64,000 nt of DNA from Epiperipatus broadwayi (GCA_028023455.1 JAQFVV010006336.1:3090021-3154020), one strand, 5' to 3'. Counted from the stretch's first letter, positions 1-13,149 are shown. Notes: a model not told the origin generated them from the letters alone. Numbers and translations are program-made.

Positions 1-427
1 TTATTTAATTTTCTAATAGAGATTATAATTTAATCATGCTAATTTATTTTGGTTTACCAAGCCGATTGCATTATTCCACCCGCCATTACATACATATGTA
101 TTTTTAGTATATAAAATTTTAAATATACATTTTCATATAACATATACAAATATAAATATTAATTTATACGTAATCCCCCATCACTTTTAATATATACATG
201 TGATTTACGCACATATATGACCCATTAAAATTATATGAAATATTATTATTGATTTATTTAATTTAAGGTTATTAAATCTCTTGTTAACGTTTATTTTGAA
301 TACAAAATTAAAAAAATTGAAACAAATAGGTGCATATATATATATATAGGGCTGGGATTTGAATCCAGATTGTTGGTGAGGGATAGAATAGGGCTGTGAA
401 ACATAATCTGAACCTTAGATTCCATTT

Positions 428-460
<33 letters not shown>
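1..460. other. AT-rich flank, no gene seen
   Basis: Very AT-rich sequence with short (TA)n runs near 340 and 430-462. The only long open frame here is rich in Tyr-Ile repeats because it reads through the microsatellite, so I do not treat it as coding. Nothing else is recognisable. Confidence 0.6.
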
Positions 461-466
<6 letters not shown>

Positions 467-1009
467 ATATACAAATCAATATATATATATATATATATAT
501 ATCAAAATACAGTACAATTTATATAAATTATATTCTTTTAGAAGTACTTTCGACTATACACTTTGTAGTCTTTATCAACTATATAACGTTGAATAATCAA
601 AACGAGACAACCCTTAACAATACCCATAGTTCAATTCAGATTTCCCACAATTCTGTTATCTTAACATTTGATGACTGGCGATTCATTAACATTTGATGAT
701 TTCTTGAAATCAACATAGCCTCTTTTATTTTACATTGTCATAAACGTAAAATAAAAGAGGCTATATTGATTTCAAGAAATAATCAAATGTTAATGAATCG
801 CCAGTCATCAAATGTTAAGATAACAGAATTGTGGGAAATCTGAATTGAACTATGGGTATTGTTAAGGGTTGTCTCATTTTGATTATTCAACATTATATAG
901 TTGAAATAGACTACAAAGTGTATAGTCTAAAGTACTTCTAAAAGAATATAATTTATATAAATTGTACTGTATTTTGATATATATATATTGATTTGTATAT
1001 TACATATAT
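461..1009. repeat. Near-perfect long inverted repeat (foldback element)
   Basis: The left arm (461-733) and right arm (746-1009) are reverse complements with only scattered mismatches and small indels, separated by a 12-base loop (734-745). The innermost stem is cctcttttattttac / gtaaaataaaagagg. The outer ends dissolve into (TA)n on both sides. Transcripts from either strand would fold into a hairpin of about 270 bp. The arms carry no open frame of note. It could be a foldback or palindromic MITE inserted in a TA tract, or an inverted duplication. The high arm identity suggests a recent origin or gene conversion between arms. Confidence 0.9.
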
Positions 1010-1043
1010 TGTGAAACAAATACAGATATCAAACTTTATTTAT

Positions 1044-1128
<85 letters not shown>
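1044..1128. repeat. (TA)n microsatellite
   Basis: Two long TA runs separated by a short interruption, immediately outside the right end of the inverted repeat. From 1129 to 1560 the sequence is plain AT-rich DNA with no gene seen. Confidence 0.95.
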
Positions 1129-1130
<2 letters not shown>

Positions 1131-1560
1131 GTACCATCATCATTTTAAACATAGAAGTAATATATTTTGTAAAAAAAAAAAAATGTTGATTTCCTTTAAT
1201 TCTAAATTGTATTATTAAAAAAAATCAATTAGTTTGTCTTTTTAATGAAGAATGATTGACCATACATCTTAGTGTAAGATGACATACATAATTTTTTTGA
1301 ATAGTTATTGTATATTAAATTGATAGTTTGTCATATAGCAATAAATATAAAATTTAATACTTATTCTCATAAAAAGACTAATAAAATGAATTATAAATTG
1401 ATGGATTTGTTTGATGATATTCTTATTTACTGCATACATTTCACATATAAGATATAAACATTAAAGAAATAGAGTGTGTGTATGCATGTGTAAATATTCT
1501 ATGATTATATAATTAAAACATTAAATTACACATACAATGCATTATATATATATATATATA

Positions 1561-1680
1561 TTGTAACAAATGGGGTTCGAATACAAGCGGATGTAATATA
1601 TTACAAATTGCGAGTGTTAATGTTGAGCGACTATATACGAAAAGATATATATGTAAATAGTCATTCGAACCCTGTTACAA
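1561..1680. repeat. Short element with TTGTAAC...GTTACAA inverted ends
   Basis: The segment begins ttgtaacaaatggggttcga (1561) just after a (TA)n run and ends attcgaaccctgttacaa (1663-1680). The two ends are imperfect inverted repeats, sharing TTGTAAC and GGGTTCGAAT. The TGTAAC start after a TA tract recurs at several larger elements in this window. This may be a small LTR fragment or MITE; no coding sequence is seen inside it. Confidence 0.5.
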
Positions 1681-1904
1681 AGAGTGTGAATGATAGGTGG
1701 GTATGCTTATATAAATATATTTGTATATGTGAGTATAAAATGTGTGTATGTATTAACGGTGATGGTTACAAGCAATTATATACGGAGCTGTATAAGTTGT
1801 AATTGATTATTCGTATATATTTTATCCGTTAAAATTTTTCTTTAAGTCTGGTTTTAATAATATTGTCGGTGACACATGTTTTCTTTTGCTAATTAATCTT
1901 TTGA

Positions 1905-2519
1905 ACATATGAAGATAGAAATAGAAATAAATCAGTTGTTGTAGGCGGTTTAGTAATAACTGGCGTCAAGAAGTCCGAAAACGGGTCAGGTGGGTATTTT
2001 TGGAAAACAATAGAAGAATGGGACAGTGGCGTAGGGATATTGGAAGAAAACTTTACAAAGTTAAAGAGGGAAAACAAAAGAACTTTTTTGTGGGCTCGAG
2101 AGGAGATAGAGAAAAAGAAAGAAAAAAACGCGGCTTGGACTACGGAGTGTGTGGACGTATAAAATTTTCTTAAGAAGTTTATTAATATTTCTCACCCAAA
2201 ATGTCGGGGTAATTCAATAGCGCTAGTTTCGTTAACCGATCCAGTGGACAGTTGTCGTGGAACCCATCTGAAGTGGACCTACGAACTTCGCTATACAAAA
2301 GAGTTCTTGTTCATCAAGTGTAATGGCGATGAAAGATCTATGAAATGGGACCCTTTCATAAAGTGGGTGAATCATCTACTCCACCTCCAGAATAAGCTAT
2401 TCAATATACCATATTGGAAATACATGCCATCCGTTATATCAACCAGACCAGTATTCGTGGAGAATTATCAATGCAGACTTGTCTTTGACCGTGTGAACGG
2501 TCGACGGTACTTAAGGTAA
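1905..2519 (+). pseudogene. Unidentified GC-richer coding island with one in-frame stop
   Basis: One frame is open from 1905 to 2519 except for a TAA at 2160-2162, giving about 85 plus 118 codons. Base composition is clearly richer in G and C than the flanks, and codon content looks protein-like: charged, Trp-rich and non-repetitive. The first part contains GGYFWKTIEEWDSG and WAREEIEKKKEKNAAWTTE. The second contains HLKWTYELRYTKEFLFIKCN, YWKYMPSVISTRP and a basic end RVNGRRYLR. There is no ATG near the start, since a TGA lies at 1902, so the piece may be an exon, a truncated pseudogene or a transferred fragment. I do not recognise the family: no gag, RT, transposase or zinc-knuckle motif is seen. 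The TAA suggests decay or an unrecognised intron. Confidence 0.5.
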
Positions 2520-3185
2520 TTGATGTTTACACTAAATATATGTTCATGAATGCGTCTTGGTAAAGAAACTAGTGTTACCTCATTATTAATTGCTATAATA
2601 AATCTCTTTTAAATTAAATAAAATAACTTTAAATAAACAGCTCTGATGTATAATTGCACTATTTTGATGCGTATATGAATTATATATGTGTGTATCAGGG
2701 TAAATGGGCTGTGCACTTAAATATTGATATATTTATATGCATGGATAAATGAGATTTTATCGGTATTAAGTATGGTAATAAATAGAGTAAATGGTATGAT
2801 AACATTCGGGTTGGGTTATTAGATTTATAATGGATAAATTATCAGACAGAATAGATAGACACATAAGACTTAATTGGGTAGTGTTTAGCTTTGTTCTCTA
2901 GTTAGTCTATAGTCCCCAAACCCTGAGATTGAGCTGGTACGGATGCGTTACCATATATAGAGGTATATATATATACCCGAACCCTTATTTATGTTTTCGA
3001 TGAGATAATTCTTATCCATGTGTAAGATTTGCGCATGAGATGGAATCAGACCATGCTCACAAATATCCTCACTCGAAGCTACGGGTAGAAGTGTATAATG
3101 GCGGCATAAATTATAACGGGTATACTATAATATATATATATATATATTAGTATTTAAATAGGTATTTAAAATATTGAATACTGTA
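2520..3185. other. Intergenic AT-rich DNA
   Basis: No open frame or repeat that I can name. It includes a short TA run at 3131-3148 and ends with the decamer atattgaata (3171-3180), which recurs at 5360-5369 on the far side of the next repeat. Confidence 0.5.
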
Positions 3186-5357
3186 TTATAATGATCTGGA
3201 GAAGGAGAGCTTACGTAATCTGCACTACAGGGCGCCATCTAGGCATTTGAACCGAGAAAAATTTATAAAGTAGGCAGATACGTAAGTCCAAAAAAAATTA
3301 TTTTATATATTTTGATATCCGGTCGTTAGCCCTTTGTCACTAGCTCAATGGAACAGCAGAGATTTATATTTACAATAAATTCTTATCTAAGAATATTTTA
3401 AAAAAAGAATAAAATAAGCCATTGCCAGTAATTAACATACAAACATTTATTTACACACATATATATAAAATTTAACATTTTATTTTAGTATGTTTATTTT
3501 AAATTTTAATTTGATTTTAGAATTTAAATTTACATTTTAATTTTTATAATATTATAAGTTTACATTTTAATTAAGTTCACATGGATGGATTTATGAAAGT
3601 TTGTTTTATAATGTTGAGTATAGATTGGTTACATAGATTACACGGTTAAAAACATTTCAAAATAAACATAACCGATCAAAATATAAAGTCATTGATAAAG
3701 TCAATTGCAGAGGGAAATTTATAAGAACCCAATACCATTCACCATAAGATGCCACAAGACACCAATATCTTAAAAGACATCTGACATAAATACATCTTAG
3801 GTACTCACCGTAAGGTATCAGTATTTACCGAATGTCTATATATTTTGATCAAATATGAAAACCAAAAGCATAATTAACCAGTAATGAACCCATGAAAGCA
3901 TCTATACCCAACCTAAATTTAATGCATTTTTATTTAGAGTGTCAAGTATGAATAGACTACATAGATTTGCATTTGGAAAAAAAAATTCTATCCTTATTTA
4001 ACCTTAGGCCAAAAGTTCGGAGTCAAACTGGCTGCAATCCATCTGATAGATTTATGTATTCAATGTAGCATGAAAATATGACAACACAAAATACTATACT
4101 GTCAGTAATGTACATCTGAACAGTAAGTAGAGTTAGAGAAGACATTGTCTCTCTACCAACAGGAATGCTACATCTGTTGGCGAGTAGAACAATAAACAAA
4201 AAACTCCATAGGAATGGGCTGTGGTCCTTTTCCGACTTACAAACCCATCCATAGGCAAACAGAAGGTGTGTGGCATATATATGCAATCCTGCCCATAGTG
4301 TATCTCATACTACATCTACTAATTACACAAATATATCCAATCCATTGAGCTAATTCAACTACAAAATGAATAACCTAAGATTACCATCCCTTAAACTATA
4401 TATATAAACTTTACAAATTTATATAGCCATTCACGCCCGACTTAAATTTAACATTTATATAACTAGTTTAATGAAAAACAGAAATCATAATAAAACTTAA
4501 AGAACAAATAAATAAATAAATAAATGGAAATGATTTTACAAAAGAAATACATTAAATAAAATTATAACTAATTAATAAATAACGTTGGTCAGATAGGATT
4601 CTATTTCTTATAAATTAAATACTGAGAAAGTTTAAATTTTAAAATTCTTAGTGTTTCAAAATGTTTTTAATGTTCTTATGATTTTTAAAACATTCCTCTT
4701 TATCCCTTGCATGCTGTTTGGAATCCACGTTAAATCCCCCGATGATCCCGTTGTCCTCAGTGTAAGAAAAGCGATGTTTCATTTCTTTTTTTTTATAACA
4801 ACTGAAGGAATTTAAAGTGCATCTTTCAATCCCTTCATCACCAACTCTCCAACTTAATACATCTCAGTCCTCTAATTAATTAAACGAAATCACTTTATTT
4901 CCAAATTTTTTCTTTTATACGTAACTTAAGGATCCAATGGACATTACGTCATTGATGTGATGGTCTTTTCGCTGAGGTCCGATTCCATTGTTTTTCTCTT
5001 CTATCTGACCTTTGCTTATACATTTTAAATACCCAAGACTAGTTTACATTTGACTAATTAAATTTATCATTTCCATTTTTTAATAACATTAATTAATTTG
5101 TTTTGTACAAACTTAGATATATTTTTATCTTTAAATCTTTACTGACAATTTAGTTTTAAAATACTTTTTCTTTTTTTTTTTTAATAAAGTTTTATTTTAA
5201 TATTTTTTTTCATCTGTGCGATTATATAGATACAAGTTTTGTATATAATTTTAATTTTCAATTTTTCATTCTTAAAAAAGAAGTTTTATTTGCGAACTTT
5301 TATTTTTTTCATGTTTACTAATAAAAAAACAATGTAACAATGTCTGTGCCTGTTACA
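3186..5357 (-). repeat. RepA copy A: ~2 kb interspersed repeat, probable solo LTR
   Basis: On the minus strand this starts TGTAACAGGCACAG (5357 downward) and ends CTCCAGATCATTATAA (3186). It matches the copies at 22659-24606 and 25333-27272 along its whole length, with many substitutions. About 0.2 kb (roughly 3667-3868) has no counterpart in the others. A 10-base direct repeat atattgaata lies at 3171-3180 and 5360-5369, a few bases outside each end. It may be a long target duplication or coincidence. No convincing open frame is present. The TG start and the paired arrangement of the other copies favour an LTR, but an end in CA cannot be placed unambiguously. Confidence 0.7.
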
Positions 5358-5557
5358 GTATATTGAATAGATAAATATACAGGAAGTGGTTATATTTTTA
5401 TTATAAAATGTGATTTTAAGAATGTATTTTAGTTTGCAAATTTATTTTTTTATTATTATTCTTTAAAATGTCAGAATATTAATATTAATTTTTTTTTAAC
5501 ATGGATGAACCCTTAAAATATGTAATTTATATATACAACGCATGAAAATCATCATTT

Positions 5558-5560
<3 letters not shown>

Positions 5561-5628
<68 letters not shown>
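5561..5628. repeat. (TA)n microsatellite
   Basis: TA repeat with one phase slip (tattatat), which forms a near-palindrome. Surrounding sequence from 5370 to 6280 is AT-rich with nothing recognisable. Confidence 0.95.
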
Positions 5629-5629
<1 letters not shown>

Positions 5630-6281
5630 TATTCATTTGGAAGTATTTTTGCAAATTCAATAATGTATATATTTTGGTTTTCATTAGTTTATCATTTGCA
5701 ACAGATGTCAGAATCAATTTAAAATTATATAATAGATGCAATATATAAATTTATTTAATTAATTAATATTGGATTTCATAAATTACTCATAATCAACTTA
5801 TTATACCATAGTTTAATATAAATTTTAAAAATCTCTATATATTTTATCTTAAGTATTAAAATATCAGTCAACCAAAATACTGACTAAAATATTTTACTTA
5901 TTTTAATAATATTTTATATTATCTTTAACATTTCTTTACTTTTTACTTTGTTATTACAATGAATAAATAATTAGACAAGGTTGATCTAATGTTTTATTAC
6001 CTCTTTACCTGGTACAAATTCTTATTGACCTAGTGAATTAAAGTTCTAAACTATTGATTGGACAATTACAGAATCAGCAGTAAAATATATTCATCTTTTA
6101 ATCTTATATTAATTTTAGTTTCATTTGTAAAAAGCAAATTAATAATGTATCAGAATATAAAAGTGAACAAAAGTTTATCAAAAATAAATTTTTATTTATA
6201 ATTATAAAAATATTTTATATCAGAGAACGTCAAAAGAATGTTCATAAACTATTAGAAAATATTGGGTGTGTCAGTGATTTT

Positions 6282-6690
6282 CTTTCTCAATTTATGTTCA
6301 TGTAAATCTACAGAATTTTTTACTAAAATCTTACTATTTTTCTAAAATAATTATATTTTCTGCATATTTTATCAAAATAATTCATAATATGTAAAAATAC
6401 TTTAAAACATTCATTTTTATTTGAAAATCAATTAAAGAGATTGGGGAAGTTGACAAGTGTGAAAATTATTGAAAAGCGCTGACTTCTTTTTTAATTTACA
6501 TTCTCATAAAAGTAAAGAATATTTACTAAAATCTTAAGTATTTTTTTAAAATAATTTTATTTTCAGCATATTTTATCAAAATAATTTAAAATATGTAAAA
6601 AAATATACTAAAAAAACACTCTAAAATATTCATTTTCCTTTTCAAAATCAAAACAAAGAAGTTGGAACAGTGAAAATTATTGACAGGTGT
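6282..6690. repeat. Diverged tandem duplication, ~200 bp x 2
   Basis: Copy 1 (about 6284-6475) and copy 2 (about 6482-6690) share a series of blocks in the same order: tttactaaaatctta, aaaataattttattttc.gcatattttatcaaaataatt, atatgtaaaaa, ttcatttt, and gaaaattattgaaa/gaca. The copies differ by many substitutions, so the duplication is old. No coding sense is seen. From 6691 to 7780 nothing certain is recognised, although 6700-6800 is locally GC-richer with a CCAAT motif (accaatcaatcagc). Confidence 0.7.
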
Positions 6691-7779
6691 GCTTCTTTTG
6701 TTCGAAATGAGAACCAATCAATCAGCATCTAGGAAAGTCTGCCTCCTCCCATTGTTGTACATTCAAATCTACATGTTATTGACTTTTACTTGCAAAATAA
6801 TTCTAGAGATGGTAGCATCTTACGGTACTTTTTAAACTTTAAAATGAGCATAAATTCACTATGATAATGTAAAAATTGCCAGTTTTAGAGTGAGTTAAAG
6901 CCATCAATGAAAATACTTAAAGCATACAGTAAATGAGTTAATCAAGATTTGTGGAAACTAATATAGTTATTTTATTTTAAACCTGTACAGTTTGATGCTC
7001 AATGTTACAGTGATATACCATATTTGTTTGGTTCTTTACATGAAGATACTTTATGCTATTACAATTTGATATTTTAATGTGTGGCTTGAATAGAAATCAG
7101 TTAGATGAGATTACCTGATATTTAATTCTGTTATAATTAGTATTTAACCTATTTAAACTTAAACCTAAAACTCATTTTTTTACCTTATATGTATTAAATA
7201 TGTTACAATTGGTGCATAAACATTGGAAGGCATCTGATAATTCATTGATTTGTTTGTTTTATATATTTTATGTTACAATTGGAATACTTACTGGGACTTG
7301 ATAATTTAATTGTGTTACAATATATGTTACTTTTTTTTCATAGCCACTTTATTATTTTAGCTAGAAGACTGGTTAATGTATACTACATTTCTAATAACAG
7401 ATTGTAATCATTTACTTTATCTGTAATATTTTTTGTACTGTACAGGAATTAGTTTTTTTTTTTCTACCCTGGAATGAATATTATAGACACGTTCTGAGTC
7501 TGAATTCTGTAAATAATGTATTTGTTTTGAGTCTACTATACATTGTATAAAATGCTGCAATAAAATGCTACATGAATGTTCTAGGTGTGGAGTGTTGCAC
7601 TAAAAGTATTCTTATAATACGATTATTCCTCTTCCATTTATCACCTTTATGAGAAGTGGCTTTATCTTTTCAATTACCTATTCTGCTTAGCTATTACTTT
7701 TTGAGTAAACAAAAATAGAAAACAAACAGTGTATGTTTAAAACTATTAGATTAATAAAATTCTGAGAATTGATTAGAAG

Positions 7780-8226
7780 TGAATGTCAGATGAATGTTGA
7801 TGTAGTTATCTGGGATATTACCTGGGCAGCCCACAATTTTTTCTGATATTCTCAGAAGAGCAATACTAAGATTTCAGACCATTCAAGGAAATACAAAGAA
7901 ATGCATATTAGGAATTATAAGAGATTGAAAATGAAATACATGGGTGAGATAACAAACAGGTGTTACTGACATCATTGAAATAATTAAGAGACTGGAGTAA
8001 AGTTGGTTGGAGGTATTGCTATTAAAGTTAATAAACAGATGGAAAATTAAAATCTTAAACTGGATTCAAAAATGTTGCAAAATATCTAAATAGAAACTAC
8101 ATGTTAAATTAATGGATGAAATAAGGAAGTGTGTGAGGTTAATGTGGAGAAGAGAGGCTAGAGATTAAAGAAGATCAACTAAACTTGAATAAATCTTCAT
8201 TCAGCAGTGGATTGATAATGGTTGAA
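7780..8226 (+). pseudogene. RTE-clade LINE, decayed 3' end
   Basis: The plus strand encodes, with frameshifts and stops, the C-terminal part of the RTE polyprotein seen better at 60.4-62.9 kb. Matching pieces are GVTDIIEIIKRL (against GVTDLIEKNKRLK), INRWKIKILNWI (against DNRWPIEILNWI) and LMDEIRKCVRLMWRREA (against WIDEIRKCSVVMWRREA). The 3' tail cttcattcagcagtggattgataatggttga matches the tail of the 60 kb copy, apart from its (GAT)n end. Only the last part of the element is present, as expected for 5' truncation during target-primed reverse transcription. It is not functional. Confidence 0.8.
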
Positions 8227-8443
8227 AATGCCGATTATATATACATATACCTGTAAACAATAATTTAACAATTAATATAAATGTAACATTGTACAATACA
8301 TGCACACACATCTTTTTAGAAATCATGCAGTGGATCAATAATGGTTGAAAATGCCGATTATATATACATTTACCTGTAAACAATAGTTTAACAATGGATA
8401 TACCTCTAACATTATATAATACATGCACACACATCTTTTTAGT
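8205..8443. repeat. Tandem duplication, ~126 bp x 2
   Basis: Two head-to-tail copies, from about 8205 and 8331, each running from cagtgga(t)(t/c)(g/a)ataatggttgaaaatgcc to tacatgcacacacatctttttag, with few differences. The first copy overlaps the 3' tail of the RTE remnant, so the duplication happened after the RTE inserted. From 8444 to 8630 the DNA is AT-rich and empty. Confidence 0.85.
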
Positions 8444-8629
8444 AATACAAAAAAATTATTACTAATAGTGATTTACATGTAAATTACAGATTAAACTATT
8501 TTAACAATATATAATTTACTTTTGTATTTACATATAAATATAAATAATATAAAGCATTTATTATTACAAATTAAATTTTCCCATAAATACGCATAAAAAA
8601 ATATTTTTTATAAATAAAATACTTTTTTT

Positions 8630-10640
8630 ATTCAATGATGAACTTTATTCATCCAATAAATAAAATAGGCACATTATAACTTGTAACTTAGGTGAGAAGA
8701 TATGGCCAATTTAATTGGTATTAGGGATATCTGAAACAAAAAAATTAATAAGAAAAATATATAATTATTATAAAATGATGATTTTACAAATTTGCTGTGA
8801 ATGATTGAGATACAGAAATATTTAATAGCTTCCATGTATCCTGATGGAGTTTAACATAGGAAACTTTGCAGTCTCTTGCTTTTAATGTTTTAATAATATC
8901 GAGAAAATCAGTAAGTAGATTTCTTGAATTTCTATCAAATTTGATGTTGCACTAACATCCACAGTGAATAATTCAGCATGATAAAGAATCTTATTGCTGA
9001 GAAAACACCAGCATGTATACAATCTTGAATATTAAAAATTCTGTTCTCATATGATATCATCCAACAGCTGATTAACAATATGTACTGCTGTAGAATTTTG
9101 CACCTATGTAGAAAGTGCTGCAGTGTTTTATTTTCACCACTGCACATTTGACATGTAGTATGTATTTTGTTAAACCCTCTTTTATTCACTAGGAATTCAT
9201 TAGTTGGTAATGAGTGTATGTTTATTTTTAAAATAAAGTCTAGATATTTAGCCTCAAGCTTCCTTAGTTTGAAATGTTTGATGAGGGTTTATTGTTAACC
9301 TTGAAAAAAGTTGCTATTATCACAAAGGATTGACAGAACAGTTGATATGTGAGCTTATTCCATATCACCCCCATGATAATTCCAGCACTTGTAACCAGAT
9401 TGACAATCCATATTGGTCCAGGATAAGGACTGACCATGAGTTGGCAGGATATCAGTGGGAATGACTAGGGATTGATAAGAGTCCTCTGAGAGTCCTCTGA
9501 GTTTATTCTTCTAATTGTAACAAACATATTATGTGCTCTCTATATTAGAAAGATAGAGATGGTATGTAGTCCTAATCCATTGAGTTTTTTAAGCAGGCAT
9601 GCCTTCTTAAGGCTGCTTGTGACAGTTTTCTTTTTCCACAGGAATCCAGAACATAGGAAATTAGTTTTTGCTATGAAGGTCTTGGTGGGAAGGATGATTG
9701 AAAGGAAGTAATTTATTTTAGGGAATATTAATGAGTTGAGTAGTATGACCTTGACATAGAGAGACAGGTAAATACCAGAGAGTGATTTAAGAGTATCTGT
9801 TATAGCCTAGAAAGCATGTTTTGTAATTGGATTCTCATGTCACAAGGAGAAAACATGAATGGAAACCCAAGAAACTTCTGCAGTCTGGCTAGAAAGGGTG
9901 ATGGAATTTTTGTTCCAGAAGACAATTTCCAGGCTGCAGATTTGTCCCAATTGAAAGATAGATGATATCGTTCTGAAATACCAATGTAATATGTCTTCCA
10001 ATATTGGCAGGCAATCTGTAGATGGGAGAAAGATGACTATGTTACCATCATAAAACTGAAAGAGATGTCTCTGCGATGCACATTCTCAAGCTGGGGAGTG
10101 AGGTAAAGTGCCTGACATAAGAACCAATGGGTTGATGAATGCAGTAAATAATAATGTGCTTAGCAGAGATCCCTGTGGTATAGAGATGTTGGGACAAAAC
10201 CCTGGAGAGATTTTGCCATCCAACATAACAAGAATCTCCCTGTTGCAAATGAGGTTCTCTACAATGAATAATAGGGTTTCAGGAATAGAAAAAAGTTCAT
10301 AATATGCCTATGAGTAGATTGATCCTCGCTGAGTCAAAAGTGGCCTGAATGTCCAATTGTACAGCTATGGGCCTGAAATTTCTCTGGTGCCTCACTTGTT
10401 CAACTGTGATTTTGAAAATAGAGGCTGCATCAATCATGAATCAACTCCTACATGCAAACTGTGAGGGAGATAAACTGGGAATAATTACATCTTGGATCAA
10501 ATTTTTGATTATAGACTCTTATTTTTATGAAAGAGGCATCATCGAAATAGGACTAAGACTTTTGAGTTCCAATGGTGGTCAATCCCTTTTCAGAAATGGC
10601 ATTAATGAAAACAGAGTTCATTCAGCATGTTAAGAATGAT
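8630..10640 (-). pseudogene. Decayed non-LTR retrotransposon (relative of the 47.7-50.6 kb LINE)
   Basis: Reading the minus strand and tolerating frameshifts, blocks align with the LINE reverse transcriptase at 47.7-50.6 kb. RT regions near 10.3-10.6 kb include FRPIAVQLDIQATFDSA (against PVAVQLDVSNAFDTV). Near 10.2 kb is SIPQGSLLSTLLFTAFINPL (against SIPQGSPLSCLLF.KYIDPL). Near 10.0 kb FYDGNIVIFLPS replaces AYMDDILVILPS, so the catalytic Asp pair is lost. At the end, near 9.1 kb, QMCSGENKTLQHFLHRCK matches the CHAC...HHLLNICP zinc-binding tail. The far 3' end has gatgaataaagttcatcatt (about 8636-8655 on plus, complemented), also seen at 17385. There are multiple stops, so the element is dead. 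Confidence 0.85.
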
Positions 10641-11703
<1,063 letters not shown>

Positions 11704-11976
11704 CCTTGTGGCATAGTACTTCTCTTGGGGAACACAAATTTGGATAAACTTTGTCTCTTTAATAAAATAACATTATGAAATATAAACTTGTAAAACAATA
11801 TTGTAACACTTACTCTTATATATAAAATATGATATTATAAACTTATACATTCGATCTACACCAATGCAATTTAAATATTGTTCCACCATGGTCCCTAGGC
11901 AGAGAAGCATAATACCCATAGGATACCTGCACCAATGTCAGAGCTATATTTAAATATATATAACTGTGACCATATT

Positions 11977-11998
11977 TCAAAGGCACAGATCTTCTTGG
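11977..11998 (-). CDS. Possible terminal coding exon of the minus-strand gene
   Basis: On the minus strand tgatttctgcag (12010-11999) is a good 3' splice site. The next bases (11998 downward) complete the split codon left by the exon at 12507-12643 and give QEDLCL followed by TGA. A poly(A)-type ATTAAA occurs downstream near 11.76 kb. This fits a last coding exon, but it is short and could be chance. Confidence 0.25.
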
Positions 11999-12506
11999 CT
12001 GCAGAAATCAATACCTATCATTCAAAGCACTTTTTTGTTTTGGAGTATGCTCCAGGCACCAATTAGCTACAAGAACTAACATGTTTTGAATGATGGCAAA
12101 CTAATTCACCACATAAGAAATCCCAACTAACTCAATCAAAAGGATAATATAATATACTGTTACTTTATTTAGTGTTAAAAGATTTGACTGACAAATACTA
12201 AGTTTTAAAGATATTTTATTTTAACTAAATGCTTATTTTTATAATTTGTAAATTACTTTATAAACTCTTAATCAACATAACAATGATATTTTTTATATAA
12301 TAAATACACAAACATTCTTAATTCATGCAATCAAATATTATATAATAAAAGCATTAAATAATATAAGACATTTAGAAACATGCATATCAATAGTTTGTTT
12401 TAATGTGGTTATAGAATTCATTTACTAACTGAATCTGGGAGGCTTTATAGATTAGAAATGGCTACATAAATATCAGAATTAGTAGTAAAAAATGTTTATT
12501 CATTAC

Positions 12507-12643
12507 CTATAGGATTTTGGACTCTGACGTCTTGCTGAATGCTGCTTCATGTGAATTTTTTCCAACCAGTTAGATTTGAGATTTTTGTGTAGGTTCCTAT
12601 CATTGCTATCCATATCACTATTATTCAAGACAGCTAGATATCT
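12507..12643 (-). CDS. Candidate internal exon, unknown protein
   Basis: On the minus strand the segment is bounded by acceptor gaaactttcag|AGATAT and donor TCCTATAG|gtaatg. It is 137 nt long, open in the frame that starts at phase 0, and GC-richer than its flanks. It encodes 45 codons that include RYLAVLNNSDMDSNDRN, a short WLEKIHMK stretch and a basic end HSARRQSPKSY. Its start phase matches the end phase of the upstream candidate exon at 13052-13128, and splicing the two keeps one open frame. I recognise no family. The basic, Ser-rich end looks like a disordered tail. The call rests on splice sites and phase only. Confidence 0.45.
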
Positions 12644-13051
12644 CTGAAAGTTTCAAGTTATTAGGCAGGCATCACTTTTATTGGACAGGTTCCTGATTTT
12701 TTTTATCAGATTAAGGCTGTAGTCTGGCTGTATGTCTCTGATGGCTGTTAACACTGTATTGTTATGAAAACACTGACTCTGGATGCATGGAGAAACTGAT
12801 TACATAATTGAACTATACAAACCTCATTTACACAGGATCTATTGATGATAAACTTTATTACAGCCATAGAACCAAAAAATTAAAGCCAACTTACAAAGAT
12901 ATTCTATACTATAATTAAACATAAAACCTGAAAACTTTACATAATGCCTCAAATACCTGGACTTAATAATATAAAGGAAATCATTCCATCTTGATTACAC
13001 CATGCATATTTTATTACTAGAAGTATGTGACATCAGATACTTTTGATTTAC

Positions 13052-13128
13052 CATATCACTATATTGCAAGCTGGCAAGATTATCAATCTTTTTATTTTGT
13101 AATAAACATTGTATAAATATTAAGTCTC
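13052..13128 (-). CDS. Candidate internal exon, unknown protein
   Basis: On the minus strand a strong polypyrimidine tract and AG (ttttttttttcag|GAGACT) precede a 77-nt open segment that ends ATATG|gtaaat. The translation is 2 bases plus 25 codons, including DLIFIQCLLQNKKIDNLASL, and it ends in phase 0, as the exon at 12507-12643 requires. The upstream exon would have to lie beyond the Penelope remnant and was not found. Without RNA or homology this remains a prediction. Confidence 0.4.
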
Positions 13129-13149
13129 CTGAAAAAAAAAACAATCTAG

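Noticed and set aside
4023-4286. 87-codon minus-strand frame in RepA copy A
   Set aside because: The corresponding frames in copies B and C do not encode a related protein, so it is not a conserved gene.
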